Shown here piece after piece: positions 35,201 through 43,496 of a stretch of DNA of 64,000 nucleotides; positions within the stretch are counted from its first letter, which is position 1, and each line of letters starts with the position of its first letter. The translations under genes were made by a program, and so were the position numbers. The DNA is from Mesorhizobium sp. PAMC28654 (lineage in GTDB: Bacteria > Pseudomonadota > Alphaproteobacteria > Rhizobiales > Rhizobiaceae): contig NZ_CP085135.1 in NCBI RefSeq assembly GCF_020616515.1, positions 4,402,001-4,466,000 on the forward strand. The letters run 5' to 3'. The notes below the pieces were generated by a model that did no database searches, was not told the origin of the DNA, and saw only the letters and a list, made by a program, of their open reading frames with translations.

Positions 35201-36532
35201 ATGATGCGGAAACTGTCGCTTCTGTTTGCCGGTGCGCTGATGGGCGCGTCCGCCATGAGCCTTGTCTATGGCGCGCCCGGCTCAACGGCGAACGCTGCAG
35301 GGTCCGAGACCTACAAGCAACTGGCGATCTTCGGCGACATCTTCGAACGCGTGCGGGCCCAGTATGTGACGCCGCCCGACGACAAGTCGCTGGTCGAGAA
35401 CGCCATCAACGGCATGCTTGCCTCGCTTGACCCGCACTCGTCCTACATGAACGCCGAGCAGGCGCAGGACATGCGCGTGCAGACCAAGGGTGAGTTCGGC
35501 GGCCTCGGCATCGAGGTCACCATGGAAAACGACCTGGTCAAGGTCATCACGCCGATCGATGACACGCCGGCAGCCAAGGCGGGCGTGCTCGCTGGCGACT
35601 ATATCGCCAAGATCGACGGTGAAGAGGTTCGTGGCCTGACCCTCAACGATGCGGTCGAGAAGATGCGCGGCCTGGTCAACACGCCGATCAAGCTCACCAT
35701 CCTGCGCCAGGGCGCCGACAAGCCGATCGAGCTGACGGTGGTGCGCGACATCATCAAGGTCAAGGCGGTCAAGTTCCGGGTCGAGAACGACATCGGCTAC
35801 ATGAAGATCACCTCCTTCACCGAAAAGACCTATGACGATCTCGAGAACGCCATCGAAACCATCAAGAAGCAGGTGCCGGACGACAAGCTGAAGGGCTACG
35901 TGCTCGATCTGCGCCTCAATCCGGGCGGCCTGCTCGACCAGGCGGTGAGCGTGTCAGACGCCTTCCTCAAGCGTGGCGAGATCGTCTCGACGCGGGGCCG
36001 CGATCCGAAGGATGTCACCCGCTTCGACGCCAAGCCCAAGCAGGTCGACGACATCAACGGCAAGCCGATGATCGTGCTCGTCAACGGCGGCTCGGCCAGT
36101 GCGTCCGAGATCGTCGCCGGCGCGCTGCAGGATCTGCGCCGTGTGACGGTGGTCGGCACGCAGTCCTTCGGCAAGGGCTCGGTGCAGACCATCATCCCGC
36201 TCGGCGAGAACGGTGCGCTGCGGCTGACGACGGCGCTCTATTACACCCCGTCCGGCAAGTCGATCCAGGGCAAGGGCATCACGCCCGACATCAAGGTCGA
36301 CCAGCCGCTCCCGCCTGAGTTGCAGGGCAGGGACCTGACGCGCGGCGAATCGGATCTCAAGGGCCATATCAAGGGCGCCGACGAGAGCTCGACCGGCTCG
36401 GGCTCGGCCGCCTATGTGCCGCCGGATCCGAAGGACGATCTGCAGCTCATCTATGCCGAGCAGCTGCTGCGCGGCCAGAAGACGGATCCGTCCTTCCCGC
36501 CCAATCCGGAGAAGGCTGTTCTTAACCAGTAG
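35201..36532 (+). CDS. ctpA: carboxyl-terminal processing protease (S41)
   Basis: A 443-residue exported serine protease. A signal peptide is present (LSLLFAGALMGASAMSLVYG). The PDZ domain lies at about 90-170 (GGLGIEVTMENDLVKVITPI and AGDYIAKIDGEEVRGLTLND). The catalytic domain has GGLLDQAVSVSDAFL, then VNGGSASASEIVAGALQD with the nucleophile Ser, and GTQSFGKGSVQTIIPL with the Lys of the Ser-Lys dyad. ATG 35201 is 1 base after the EnvC stop, with AAGGA upstream; the longer frame overlaps that gene. CtpA in Alphaproteobacteria processes periplasmic proteins and murein hydrolases, which fits the neighbour. Confidence 0.95.
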   Translation: MMRKLSLLFAGALMGASAMSLVYGAPGSTANAAGSETYKQLAIFGDIFERVRAQYVTPPDDKSLVENAINGMLASLDPHSSYMNAEQAQDMRVQTKGEFGGLGIEVTMENDLVKVITPIDDTPAAKAGVLAGDYIAKIDGEEVRGLTLNDAVEKMRGLVNTPIKLTILRQGADKPIELTVVRDIIKVKAVKFRVENDIGYMKITSFTEKTYDDLENAIETIKKQVPDDKLKGYVLDLRLNPGGLLDQAVSVSDAFLKRGEIVSTRGRDPKDVTRFDAKPKQVDDINGKPMIVLVNGGSASASEIVAGALQDLRRVTVVGTQSFGKGSVQTIIPLGENGALRLTTALYYTPSGKSIQGKGITPDIKVDQPLPPELQGRDLTRGESDLKGHIKGADESSTGSGSAAYVPPDPKDDLQLIYAEQLLRGQKTDPSFPPNPEKAVLNQ

Positions 36533-36731
36533 CGGTCGATCGGCCGGACAAACAGGTCTGGCCGCCTGATCCAAGCGATGCAATGCTGCCGGAGCCGCGA
36601 GGTTCCGGCAGTTTGATTCGGGGCGGAAGCGCGGTTCGCGCTTGATGTGTTCGCGAAGAGCGCATGGGGGTGCGCCGACGAGGCAGTTTGCGTGTGGCCC
36701 GTTTCGGGAAGTGATCGCACTTTTCGAAGCC

Positions 36732-37924
36732 ATGCGTTGGGGACAAGGCTTGGCTGATTTCGGCAAGGACATCGAACGCCCGCTCGGACAGACGGTCCGG
36801 CCGCGCGCGGCGTCGTCGCTGATCAGCACCCGCGCGGTTGCGGCCGGCGTCGTCATACTCGCCGTGGTCGGGATCTCGGGTGCGATCGCGCTCAGGGAAA
36901 AGCCGTTTCGAAAGCCACAAGAGGCCGCCGTCTCGACGCCAAAGGTGACAGCGGCCGCCGAACCCGCCGCGCCGGCCAGCCATCTGGCGCCGGCTACGCC
37001 CAAGCCGGAAACCCAGGCCAAGACCGGCGGCCCCCAGATCATCCATGTGCAGACGGAAGAGGGTGACGGGCCGCCCAAGGCAGCCATCGTCATCCACGAC
37101 CCGTCGACCATGGGCCAGAATCTCAAGATCGCGCATCTTCCCGACAAGGCGCTGATCGAAGCCAGCGAAACCGGGCCTTTGCCGATGCGGTCCGCCGACG
37201 GCCGGCGGCCGTTCGATGTCTATGCGCGGCCCTGGTCCGGTGCGCGCGGTGCGCGCGTGGCGTCATCGGCGGTCTCGCCGTGTCGCAGACCGGTACGCAG
37301 GCAGCGATCGCCAAGTTGCCGCCCGAGGTCACGCTGGCCTTCGCGCCGCAAGGCAACAGCCTTGGCCGCTGGATGCAGGCAGCCCGGCAAAGCGGCCATG
37401 AGATCGTCATGCAGGTGCCGCTCGAACCCTTCGACTATCCGAATGTCAATCCCGGGCGCAACACGCTGACGGTGGCGGGGACAGCGGACGAGAATCTGAA
37501 GAACCTGCATTGGGCGCTGTCGCGGACGACCAACTACACCGCCGTCATGAACTATATGGGCGCGCGTTTTTCCGCCGACGCGACAGCGATGGGGCCGTTC
37601 ATGGCCGAGCTGGGCAAACGGGGCCTCGCCTATATTGATGACGGCTCGTCTTCGCGCAGCCTCGCACCGGACCTCGCCTTGAAGGACGGCGTACCCTTCG
37701 TTGCCGGCGACACCGCGATCGATGCAGTGCAGGATCGTGGCGCTATCCTGAAGAAACTCGACGGGCTGGAGGCCACCGCGCGCGCGAAAGGCTTTGCCGT
37801 TGGCATCGGCTCGGCCTTCGACCTGACGGTCGACACGGTGTCGACTTGGGTGGCCGAGGCCAAGAAACGCGGCATCGAGATCGTGCCGATTTCAGCGGTG
37901 GCCATAGACCCGCAAAAAGGCTAG
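36732..37924 (+). pseudogene. divergent polysaccharide deacetylase family protein, frameshifted
   Basis: The first frame gives DFGKDIERPLGQTVRPRAAS, a membrane segment (AVAAGVVILAVVGISGAIAL), a Pro/Ala linker, and RRPFDVYARPWSGARGARVA. From about 37260 the conserved domain continues in another frame: VIGGLAVSQTGTQAAIAKLP, FAPQGNSLGRWMQAARQSGH, VMNYMGARFSADATAMGPF and so on to 37924. Restoring one base near GTGGCGTCATC (GTG GCG GTC ATC) joins them. The family (DUF610/YibQ) is a periplasmic deacetylase-like fold often beside envC and ctpA. The start is uncertain: ATG 36732 or TTG 36750 with GGGGA upstream. Confidence 0.78.
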
Positions 37925-37956
37925 CGACGCCTGACCGCAGACCGCACGGAGGACCG

Positions 37957-38478
37957 ATGATGGCAAAGACGAAGGTCGATCACGAAACGCTGCCTTACCG
38001 TCCCTGTGTGGGGCTGATGATCCTCAATGCCGAGGGCCTGGTCTGGGTCGGGCATCGCATTGCCGAGCCCGACAGTGAATTCGCCGGCACGACGCAGCTC
38101 TGGCAGATGCCGCAAGGCGGCATCGACAAGGGCGAGGAGCCGTTGCAGGCAGCGGAGCGCGAGCTCTATGAGGAAACGGGCATGCGCGGCGTTTCGCTGC
38201 TGGCCGAGGCGCCCAACTGGATCAACTACGATCTGCCGGACGACCTTGTCGGCGTCGCCTTCAAGGGCAGGTATCGCGGCCAGACGCAAAAATGGTTCGC
38301 CTTCCGCTTTCACGGCGAGGCCAGCGAGATCCAGATCAACCCGCCGCCCGGTGGTCACACGGCTGAATTCGACGAATGGGCATGGCGGCCGATGCAGGAC
38401 CTGCCAGACCTGATCGTGCCGTTCAAGCGCAAGGTCTATGAAGACGTGGTCGCGGCGTTCAGGCATCTCGCGGGCTGA
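37957..38478 (+). CDS. rppH: RNA pyrophosphohydrolase
   Basis: A 173-residue Nudix hydrolase that removes pyrophosphate from mRNA 5' ends and so triggers decay. The Nudix box is clear at about residues 49-72: [14 protein letters not shown] then [14 protein letters not shown]. The N-terminal [20 protein letters not shown] and the C-terminal [20 protein letters not shown] are typical of RppH. Two adjacent ATG codons (37957 and 37960) follow CGGAGGA at 37948; either could be used. It follows the deacetylase by 32 bases and is likely in the same transcript as envC-ctpA. Confidence 0.96.
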   Translation: MMAKTKVDHETLPYRPCVGLMILNAEGLVWVGHRIAEPDSEFAGTTQLWQMPQGGIDKGEEPLQAAERELYEETGMRGVSLLAEAPNWINYDLPDDLVGVAFKGRYRGQTQKWFAFRFHGEASEIQINPPPGGHTAEFDEWAWRPMQDLPDLIVPFKRKVYEDVVAAFRHLAG

Positions 38479-38603
38479 CATGCACGGCTTGTCCGATGCC
38501 CGCGCGATTGCCGATTTCGTTGGTCGCCATACGACGGATTGAAGGGTGCCCTGCAACCAATCTTCCGGTGCATACGTATAGCATCGCGAAGGACGGGCCA
38601 TTG

Positions 38604-39475
38604 GTGACTGAACATCCATTCGTGAAAACGCTGGCGGTGGTTGCATTCCTGCTGCTTGCCTTGGCAGGCTGCTCGGCGCTGGGCGCTTCAACGCCGTCGT
38701 TCCGCATGATGGCGGGGCGCGGCTCGTGGCTCACAATGTCGCTTACGGCCCCGATCCAAGGCAGACACTTGACATTTACGCGCCAGCCGGTGGCGTCAAG
38801 GACGCGAGGACTATCGTCTTCGTCTATGGCGGCTCGTGGAACAGCGGCAACAAGGAAGACTATTCCTTCGCCGCCAAGGCGTTCGCCAGCCGCGGCTTCG
38901 TGACCGCGGTGTTCGATTACCGGCTGGTGCCGCAAGTCCGCTATCCGGCGTTCGTCGAAGACAGTGCGGCGGCGGTCGCCTTCGTCTATCGCCATGCCCC
39001 TGCCTATGGCGGCGATCCGAAACGCCTCTATCTGGTTGGTCATTCCGCCGGCGCCTACAACGCGATGATGGTGGCGCTGGCGCCGCGATTCCTGGCAGGG
39101 CAGGGGCTTTCCAATACCATTATCAGGGCTGTGGCCGGCCTTTCCGGACCCTACGACTTCTTGCCGCTCGATGTGGACGCGACGCGGCGGGCCTTTGGCG
39201 GCGTTTCGGACTTGAAGAGCACGCAGCCGCTGAACCAGGTCTTGAAGGGACGTTTCGCGCCGCCGGTGCTGCTTGCAACAGGCGACGCCGACGATCTCGT
39301 CTATCCACGCAACACGGTCGCGCTTGCCGCCCGCCTGAGAAGCACCGGCCATGAGGTCGAGGAACGGCATTATCCTGGCGTCGACCACAAGGGTACGCTG
39401 CTTTCGATCAGTCGGCCGCTGCGCGGCAGGGCGCCGGTGCTGGAAGATATCATCGCGTTCTTCGATGCACATTGA
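38604..39475 (+). pseudogene. alpha/beta hydrolase lipoprotein, frameshifted after the signal peptide
   Basis: The first frame from GTG 38604 encodes a lipoprotein signal (VKTLAVVAFLLLALAGCSAL, lipobox LAGC). After about 38685 the coding signal moves to another frame: FNAVVPHDGGARLVAHNVAY, then GPDPRQTLDIYAP and a complete esterase domain with VYGGSWNSGNKEDY (oxyanion region), LVGHSAGAYNAMMVAL (nucleophile GHSAG), TGDADDLVYP (Asp) and GVDHKGTL (His). One lost base in CTGGGCGCTTCAAC explains it. The family resembles BD-FAE-type carboxylesterases anchored to the membrane. ATG 38726 in the second frame would give a cytoplasmic protein lacking the signal. Confidence 0.78.
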
Positions 39476-39631
39476 GGCGTGCGATTGGTCGGGTGAGGCC
39501 GCCCTGTGGCGTCGGCGACCCACCACAACAGGCATGATAACGTGCCGTAATGTCGCGATGGACGAACCGCTGTTGCGACATGTTGGCGACCGTCCTAAAG
39601 GTCAGGCAATCGCCGCTTTCCGGAGAACGGT

Positions 39632-40762
39632 GTGAGCCAGACGCCAGAAAAACTCGAAATCACCTCTGTCAGCACCGCTGCCGCCGGCGCGATCCTGACT
39701 ATCGATCTCGGCGCCATCCGTGAAAATTACCGGCGGCTGAAAGCGCGGCTTGGCGATGTCCGCTGCGCCGGCGTGGTCAAGGCCGACGCTTATGGGCTCG
39801 GTGCCAGCCAGGTGGCTGGGGCATTGGTGGCCGAGGGCTGCGATGTCTTCTTCGTGGCGCATCTGGCCGAGGGCGTCGTGCTGCGCGAGGCGCTCGGTAC
39901 GAGACCGGCTATCTATGTTCTCAACGGAATGCCGCTGGGCTCTGAGTCGGAGGCTGTCAGGGCGAAGCTCTCCGCCGTCGTCAACAGCATCGACCAGTTG
40001 GCCGCATGGCGCGCGGCAGCCAGCCGCGCCGGCCAAAAGCTTCCGGCCGCGATCCAGGTCGACAGCGGCATGTCGCGGCTCGGCATGTCGCCCCAGGAGG
40101 TCGAGCGCATCGCCGCCGATCCGCATGCGTTCGACGGCATCGACGTCACCTTTGTCATGAGCCATCTGGCTTGCGCCGACGAGCCGGAGCATCCCGCCAA
40201 TGAGCGCCAGCGGCTGGAATTCGAACGGCTGCGCAAGCTGCTGCCCTCAGCGCCGGCATCGCTTGCCAATTCATCCGGCATCTTTCTCGGGCAGCGCTAT
40301 CACTTCGACCTCGCCCGGCCGGGGGCCGCGCTCTACGGCATCAATCCGACGCCGGCCAGGCCGAACCCGATGCTGCCCACAGTGCGGCTTGAAGCGAAGG
40401 TCATCCAGACACGCAATGTCGCCAGCGGAGCCGGCGTGGGCTATGGCCATACGTTTCACGCGACCGGGCCACTTACGGCGGCGACGATCTCGCTCGGCTA
40501 TGCCGATGGCTGGCATCGCCGCGCGGCGTCCGCTGCCTGGTTCCAGGGTGTGCGACTGCCCTTCCTTGGACGCGTGTCGATGGATTCGATCATCCTCGAC
40601 ATATCCGCCTTGCCGCCGGGCAAGCTGAAGGAAGGCGATCTTGTCGAACTGCTCGGTCCCGCGCAGAGCGTCGATGACGCGGCGGGCCATGCCGGAACAA
40701 TCGGCTATGAGATCCTGACCAGTTTTGGACATCGGTTCCACCGCCGCTACATTGGTGGTTGA
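39632..40762 (+). CDS. alr: alanine racemase
   Basis: A 376-residue PLP enzyme interconverting L- and D-alanine. The PLP lysine is in CAGVVKADAYGLGASQ (Lys50). IQVDSGMSRLGMSPQE, ANSSGIFLGQRYHFDLARPG and GAGVGYGHTF (the second catalytic Tyr) are all conserved; FLGRVSMDSIILDIS carries the conserved M-D block. The GTG start at 39632 has GGAG 7 bases upstream. The D-amino acid dehydrogenase gene 1.4 kb downstream on the same strand suggests a catabolic (DadX-like) role, but it may also supply D-alanine for murein. Confidence 0.95.
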   Translation: MSQTPEKLEITSVSTAAAGAILTIDLGAIRENYRRLKARLGDVRCAGVVKADAYGLGASQVAGALVAEGCDVFFVAHLAEGVVLREALGTRPAIYVLNGMPLGSESEAVRAKLSAVVNSIDQLAAWRAAASRAGQKLPAAIQVDSGMSRLGMSPQEVERIAADPHAFDGIDVTFVMSHLACADEPEHPANERQRLEFERLRKLLPSAPASLANSSGIFLGQRYHFDLARPGAALYGINPTPARPNPMLPTVRLEAKVIQTRNVASGAGVGYGHTFHATGPLTAATISLGYADGWHRRAASAAWFQGVRLPFLGRVSMDSIILDISALPPGKLKEGDLVELLGPAQSVDDAAGHAGTIGYEILTSFGHRFHRRYIGG

Positions 40763-41062
40763 TGTGGGGCGGCTGAAGTGGGTCAGGCGGGCGGTTTCGC
40801 CACGCTTGACAAGCTGGGGCTTCTCGGCGAGGTTCCGCGCATGAGCAACCTCGCCCATATCAAGACCTGTTTTAGGGTTTGCCCCATCGCGGGAGCGTAG
40901 CCCCGGCGCGGCCGCCCTTTTGGGCGCCCGTCTGAACCGGGGCGTCTGCATATCCAACATCATCATCGAGCCATAGCCGTTTCGGCTGTGAGCTTTCCAT
41001 CAGGCCGCCGTCAGCACGGTGGCAAACGCGCGTCGTTCGATGCGCCATTCAAGAGGTTTGCC
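40763..41062. other. gene-free region with a nested hairpin
   Basis: No plus-strand gene is seen. GCCCCGG (40900-40906) pairs with CCGGGGC (40937-40943), and within it CGCCC (40913-40917) pairs with GGGCG (40922-40926) around TTTT. The structure may end alr transcription, but it lacks a terminal T-run. A minus-strand frame is open through here without other support. Confidence 0.4.
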
Positions 41063-41482
41063 ATGCAACATGCAGCAGGATTGCCCCCGTCGAACCGGCT
41101 TCTGGTCAGCGATGCCGACCATGACAGATTGACGGGGCTGGCGAGAACGTTTCTCGACCGCGCGCCCGACACGGCCGAGGAACTGCTTTCGGAAATGGAC
41201 CGGGCTGTCATCACGACCTCGGCGGCAATGCCCGCCGACGTGGTGCGGATGGGCTCGATGGTCACGATCCGCGCCGGTGGCGGGGACACCCAGCGCATCA
41301 CGCTGGTCTATCCGGGCGAAGCCGACATAGCCGAAAACAGGATCTCGGTGCTGACGCCGATGGGAACGGCCCTGATCGGCGCGACCATCGGGCAGGTCGT
41401 GTGCTGGAGCAGCCGTGGCGGCCGCGAACTGTCGGTGACCATCGAGGCCGTCGACACGCCAGCACCCTGCCAGCGGTCCTGA
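41063..41482 (+). CDS. nucleoside diphosphate kinase regulator-like protein (Rnk/GreA C-terminal fold), first paralogue
   Basis: A 139-residue protein with the GreA/GreB C-terminal FKBP-like fold. N-terminal helices (PPSNRLLVSDADHDRLTGLA, then TFLDRAPDTAEELLSEMDR) precede VVRMGSMVTIRAGGGDTQRI, TLVYPGEADIAENRISVLTP and MGTALIGATIGQVVCW, typical of Rnk. Rnk proteins bind RNA polymerase and compete with Gre factors. ATG 41063 is preceded by AGAGG. A second, related gene follows 18 bases on, so the two are likely paralogues in one operon. Confidence 0.88.
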   Translation: MQHAAGLPPSNRLLVSDADHDRLTGLARTFLDRAPDTAEELLSEMDRAVITTSAAMPADVVRMGSMVTIRAGGGDTQRITLVYPGEADIAENRISVLTPMGTALIGATIGQVVCWSSRGGRELSVTIEAVDTPAPCQRS

Positions 41483-41500
41483 CCCGTGGAGGCCGTGGTG

Positions 41501-42037
41501 ATGAGCGGGAATTGCTGCCTGACGACCAAGGACCTTGCCGTGCTCGAGGTCATGCTGGAACGCCGGCGGGCTTTCGCGGATCCGGTGGTTCGCATGCTCG
41601 AGGACAAGCTTGCAAATGCCGGGGTTGTTTCGATCGATGCGGTCGAGCCCGATATTGTGACGCTGAACAGCAGGGTGGTGTTTCGCATCGATGCCGGGTC
41701 GGTGGAGACGCGGACGCTGGTGCAGAACGAGGGGCGCGGTCCGGTCGGCTCCAGCCTGTCGGTCGCAACGCGGCGCGGGCTCTGCATGCTTGGCATGGCC
41801 GAAGGCCAGACGGCAGTGGTCGAGCAGGCTGACGGCAGGCGCGAGTCGATCCAGGTCATGGCCGTGCTCTACCAGCCCGAGGCCGCGCGGCGGGCCGTCA
41901 GGGAAAAGTCGGCGGGTGCGCGGCGGCCGCATGGGCTCACCCTCGTCTACAGTGCCGCGGCCGGCAGTCGACCCCTTGGCGAAATGGCTGGAATGCGGCA
42001 GACAGAGGATGACGACCCCGGCCCTTCGGCGGCGTGA
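41501..42037 (+). CDS. Rnk/GreA C-terminal-fold protein, second paralogue
   Basis: A 178-residue protein. MSGNCCLTTKDLAVLEVMLE and a helical N-terminus are followed by DIVTLNSRVVFRIDAGSVET, SSLSVATRRGLCMLGMAEGQ and ESIQVMAVLYQPEAARR, a diverged GreA/Rnk fold. A charged C-terminal extension of about 50 residues is not shared with the first paralogue. ATG 41501 is chosen because GGAGG lies 8 bases upstream; GTG 41486 is the frame limit. The family match is weaker than for the first copy. It probably also binds RNA polymerase. Confidence 0.75.
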   Translation: MSGNCCLTTKDLAVLEVMLERRRAFADPVVRMLEDKLANAGVVSIDAVEPDIVTLNSRVVFRIDAGSVETRTLVQNEGRGPVGSSLSVATRRGLCMLGMAEGQTAVVEQADGRRESIQVMAVLYQPEAARRAVREKSAGARRPHGLTLVYSAAAGSRPLGEMAGMRQTEDDDPGPSAA

Positions 42038-42111
42038 TCAACCTACGGTGCATGACCTTGAAAATCGCCATCGATTTTCGCTAGGGATCATGCGCAAACT
42101 CAAGTGCCGCA

Positions 42112-42147
42112 GCGCCTTTTGCGCGTCCCCAAGGACGCGCGGCGCCG
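42112..42147. repeat. GCGCGTCC hairpin, dispersed-repeat-like element before dadA
   Basis: GCGCGTCC (42121-42128) and GGACGCGC (42133-42140) form a perfect stem around CCAA; outside it, GCGCC (42112-42116) can pair with GGCGC after 42140. The element ends just before the dadA ribosome site (AAGGAG). It resembles a repeat common in Mesorhizobium intergenic DNA, from memory only. Confidence 0.45.
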
Positions 42148-42160
42148 CAAGGAGCGAACG

Positions 42161-43417
42161 ATGAAAGTCATGGTGCTGGGCGGCGGTGTCATTGGGGTCA
42201 CCACAGCCTATTTTCTCGCCGAGGCCGGCCACGAAGTGACGGTGATCGACCGCCAGAAAGGCCCGGCGCTGGAAACCAGCTTTGCCAATGCCGGCGAGGT
42301 TTCACCCGGTTATGCTTCGCCATGGGCGGGACCGGGCATTCCGCTCAAGGCAATAAAATGGCTGCTGATGAAGCATGGCCCGCTGGTGGTGCGGCCGGCC
42401 TTCGACGTGCATATGTGGGTGTGGCTGGCCAAGATGCTGCGCAACTGCACCGCCGAGCGCTACGCGGTGAACAAGGCGCGCATGGTGCCGCTGGCCGAAT
42501 ACAGCCGCGATACGCTGAAGGCGCTGCGCGAGACCACCGGCATCGCCTATGACGAGCGCGCCAAGGGAACGCTGCAGCTTTTCCGCACGCAAAAGCAGCT
42601 CGACGGTACCGCGGGCGATATCGAGGTTCTCAAGACCTACGGCGTTCCCTATGAGACGCTCGATCCGGCGGGCTGCATCGCGGCCGAACCGGCACTGGCG
42701 GCTGTTCGCGAAAAATTCGTCGGCGGACTGCGGCTGCCAGGTGACGAGACCGGCGACTGCAAGATGTTCACCGACAGGCTGGCCGAAATGTGCGTGGCGC
42801 GGGGCGTCACCTTTGAATACGAAACCACGATCAGGCGCGTCGTCAAGAACCGCAACCGCATCACCAGCGTCACCACGGACAAGGGCTGGAGGTCGGCCGA
42901 CGCCTATGTGATGGCGCTGGGCAGCTATTCGGCGCGGTTGATGCGCTTCCTGAAGCGGCCAATCCCCGTCTATCCGGTCAAGGGCTACTCAATCACGGTG
43001 CCGATCAAGGACGTTGACGCCGCCCCGGTGTCGACGGTGATGGACGAAACCTACAAGGTGGCGATTACGCGACTCGGCAACCGCATCCGCGTCGGCGGTA
43101 CGGCGGAGATCTCCGGCTTCGACCTCAGGCTGCATGAATCGCGGCGCCGCACGCTCGAACATTCCGTTGGCGACCTCTTTCCAGGCGGCGGTTCGATGCG
43201 GGACGCGACCTTCTGGTGCGGTCTGCGGCCAATGACGCCGGATGGGCCGCCGCTGGTCGGGCGCACCGAATTCTCCAACCTCTATCTCAACACCGGCCAC
43301 GGCACGCTTGGCTGGACCATGGCTTGTGGCTCGGCGAAGGTCCTGGCCGACATCATCTCCAGTCGGGTGCCGGACATCAATGTCCGTGATCTCGGTCCCG
43401 AACGTTACATGAAGTAA
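42161..43417 (+). CDS. dadA: D-amino acid dehydrogenase
   Basis: A 418-residue flavoprotein oxidising D-alanine and other D-amino acids to 2-oxo acids with electrons passed to the respiratory chain. The N-terminal FAD motif is [60 protein letters not shown] and the C-terminal [20 protein letters not shown], then [14 protein letters not shown], are typical DadA blocks. The start ATG 42161 has AAGGAG 7 bases upstream. With alr at 39632 it can convert L-alanine via D-alanine to pyruvate. Confidence 0.95.
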   Translation: MKVMVLGGGVIGVTTAYFLAEAGHEVTVIDRQKGPALETSFANAGEVSPGYASPWAGPGIPLKAIKWLLMKHGPLVVRPAFDVHMWVWLAKMLRNCTAERYAVNKARMVPLAEYSRDTLKALRETTGIAYDERAKGTLQLFRTQKQLDGTAGDIEVLKTYGVPYETLDPAGCIAAEPALAAVREKFVGGLRLPGDETGDCKMFTDRLAEMCVARGVTFEYETTIRRVVKNRNRITSVTTDKGWRSADAYVMALGSYSARLMRFLKRPIPVYPVKGYSITVPIKDVDAAPVSTVMDETYKVAITRLGNRIRVGGTAEISGFDLRLHESRRRTLEHSVGDLFPGGGSMRDATFWCGLRPMTPDGPPLVGRTEFSNLYLNTGHGTLGWTMACGSAKVLADIISSRVPDINVRDLGPERYMK

Positions 43418-43496
43418 GGCGGCTGCAATGGCTGCCGCACAGGCTGGAATGCGTGACGTTCCGGCCTGTGCCCGGCCATGATTTTCGAGATCAACC

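Noticed and set aside
40783..40966. Minus-strand frame encoding KTGLDMGEVAHARNLAEKPQ next to the alr end
   Set aside because: It is open through the gene-free region and has a plausible look, but it continues into the alr antisense without a clear start or ribosome site; not enough support for a gene.
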